Shown in pieces: positions 5,773 to 6,581 of a DNA stretch of 6,581 nucleotides. The position numbers were made by a program, and so were the translations under genes. Every line of letters begins with the position of its first letter. Position 1 is the stretch's first letter. Under the pieces are notes generated by a model. That model made no database searches and was not told the origin of the DNA. It saw nothing but the letters and a program-made list of their open reading frames with translations. The stretch is from Candidatus Methanomethylophilaceae archaeon (GTDB taxonomy: Archaea > Thermoplasmatota > Thermoplasmata > Methanomassiliicoccales > Methanomethylophilaceae), in the NCBI GenBank assembly GCA_017475875.1, contig JAFVET010000266.1, positions 1-6,581 on the forward strand, in the 5' to 3' direction.

Positions 5773-6581
5773 ATGGAACTGATCGTCAACGGGCTCAAAT
5801 TCAGTTACGGTTCCAAGGAGACTCTGAGGGACATATCCTTCGAGGCCCACCAGGGGGAGGTCCTCGGGATCCTTGGAGAGAACGGTTGCGGAAAGACGAC
5901 GCTCCTGAAATGCATCAACATGATACTCAAACGCGACGAGGGGACAATACTCCTGTCGGATTTCGATCCTTCGATGTTCTCCGAGAAGACGCTGCAACAC
6001 GTGGAGGACGGTTCCATAGACGTGAAGCACATCGCCACAACGGAGATCGCGCGCACCATGGCGGTGGTGTCCCAATCGGCCACCGTCAACTTCCCGTTCA
6101 CCGTGCTCGAAGCGGTCATGATGGGACGTTACTCCAAGGGCACCACCTACAACAACGCTTCCCAGGAAGACAAGAACCTCATCTTCAACTGCCTCCGCGA
6201 CGCGGGCGCGCTGGAGCTCGTGCACAGGCACGTCAACGAGCTCAGCGGAGGGGAGCTCAGGCGCGTCATGATCGCAAGGGCGCTGGTGCAGAACCCTTCG
6301 ACCCTGCTGCTTGACGAGCCGACCTTGCACTTGGATGTGATCCACCAGATCGAGCTGATGGAGCTCGTTTCAGATCTCGCGAAGACGAGGAACATCCTCG
6401 TCCTGCTTGTGACCCACGACATGATGCTTGCGGCACGCTACTGCGACAAGATCATCATGATGGAGAAGGGTTCCATCATCGAGTGCGGGAAGACCGAGGA
6501 TGTGCTGACGGCGGAGAACCTGAACAAGGTGTTCCATGTGAAATGCAGGGTGGAGAAGGACCCCGACATACGCGGGACCAA
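5773..6581 (+). CDS. FecE/BtuD-type ABC importer ATPase, 3' end outside window
   Basis: Frame is open from ATG 5773 to the window edge (269 codons), covering nearly the whole domain. Walker A is GENGCGKTT (35-43), Q-loop Gln101 in VVSQ, signature LSGGELRRV (157-165), Walker B LLLDEPT (178-184), D-loop HLD, and switch His215 in VTHD. The C-terminal ECGKTEDVLTAENLNKVF motif is typical of FecE/BtuD-like ATPases of iron-chelate and B12 importers. It starts 4 nt after the permease stop, with GGTGAT (5764-5769) as a Shine-Dalgarno-like sequence overlapping that stop, so coupled translation is likely. One oddity is that the segment between the TILL strand and EIAR (about 63-94) is some 18 residues longer than in usual family members, with an acidic insert around 68-87. 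It powers the permease encoded upstream, on the cytoplasmic face. Confidence 0.93.
   Translation, partial: MELIVNGLKFSYGSKETLRDISFEAHQGEVLGILGENGCGKTTLLKCINMILKRDEGTILLSDFDPSMFSEKTLQHVEDGSIDVKHIATTEIARTMAVVSQSATVNFPFTVLEAVMMGRYSKGTTYNNASQEDKNLIFNCLRDAGALELVHRHVNELSGGELRRVMIARALVQNPSTLLLDEPTLHLDVIHQIELMELVSDLAKTRNILVLLVTHDMMLAARYCDKIIMMEKGSIIECGKTEDVLTAENLNKVFHVKCRVEKDPDIRGT

Overview
The window looks archaeal and most resembles a Methanomassiliicoccales-type methanogen. That assignment is an inference from three things: G+C-rich genes separated by short AT-rich promoters with TATA-like boxes, a secreted BspA-like leucine-rich-repeat protein, and a nitrogenase-like cluster in which a reading frame continues straight through an amber (TAG) codon, as expected in a pyrrolysine-using organism. 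No rRNA, tRNA or pyl gene is present to confirm it.

Layout. Positions 1-1010 (minus) hold the N-terminal part of an exported LRR_5/BspA-like surface protein with eight in-phase 69-nt repeats; its end lies outside the window. Positions 1011-1262 are non-coding and carry that gene's TATA box and a few dyads. Positions 1263-4630 (minus) are a two-cistron nitrogenase-superfamily operon. The first cistron fuses a NifH-like reductase to a NifD-like subunit and contains an in-frame TAG at 3014-3016. It ends at a TGA that overlaps, as ATGA, the start of the second cistron, a NifK-like subunit. Positions 4631-4703 are a compact divergent promoter region. Positions 4704-6581 (plus) encode a FecCD/BtuC-type permease and its ATPase; the ATPase runs off the window edge.

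How the genes may work together. The NifH-like half has the P-loop and both [4Fe-4S] cysteines, so it should be an ATP-driven electron donor. The NifD-like half keeps three cluster-type cysteines, while the NifK-like partner keeps only one of its usual three. This suggests a single [4Fe-4S] relay cluster rather than a P-cluster, and the FeMo-cofactor cysteine is replaced by Ser. The enzyme is therefore unlikely to fix nitrogen and its substrate is unknown. The divergent importer, of the type used for Fe-siderophores, haem or corrinoids, makes metal-chelate or tetrapyrrole chemistry a reasonable but unproven guess.

The main point of interest is the amber codon. Homology to the NifK-like paralogue continues across it without a gap, the downstream frame supplies the missing last domain of the NifD fold, and the next gene's start is coupled to the end of that frame. 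Pyrrolysine insertion, a recent nonsense mutation and a sequencing error all remain possible.
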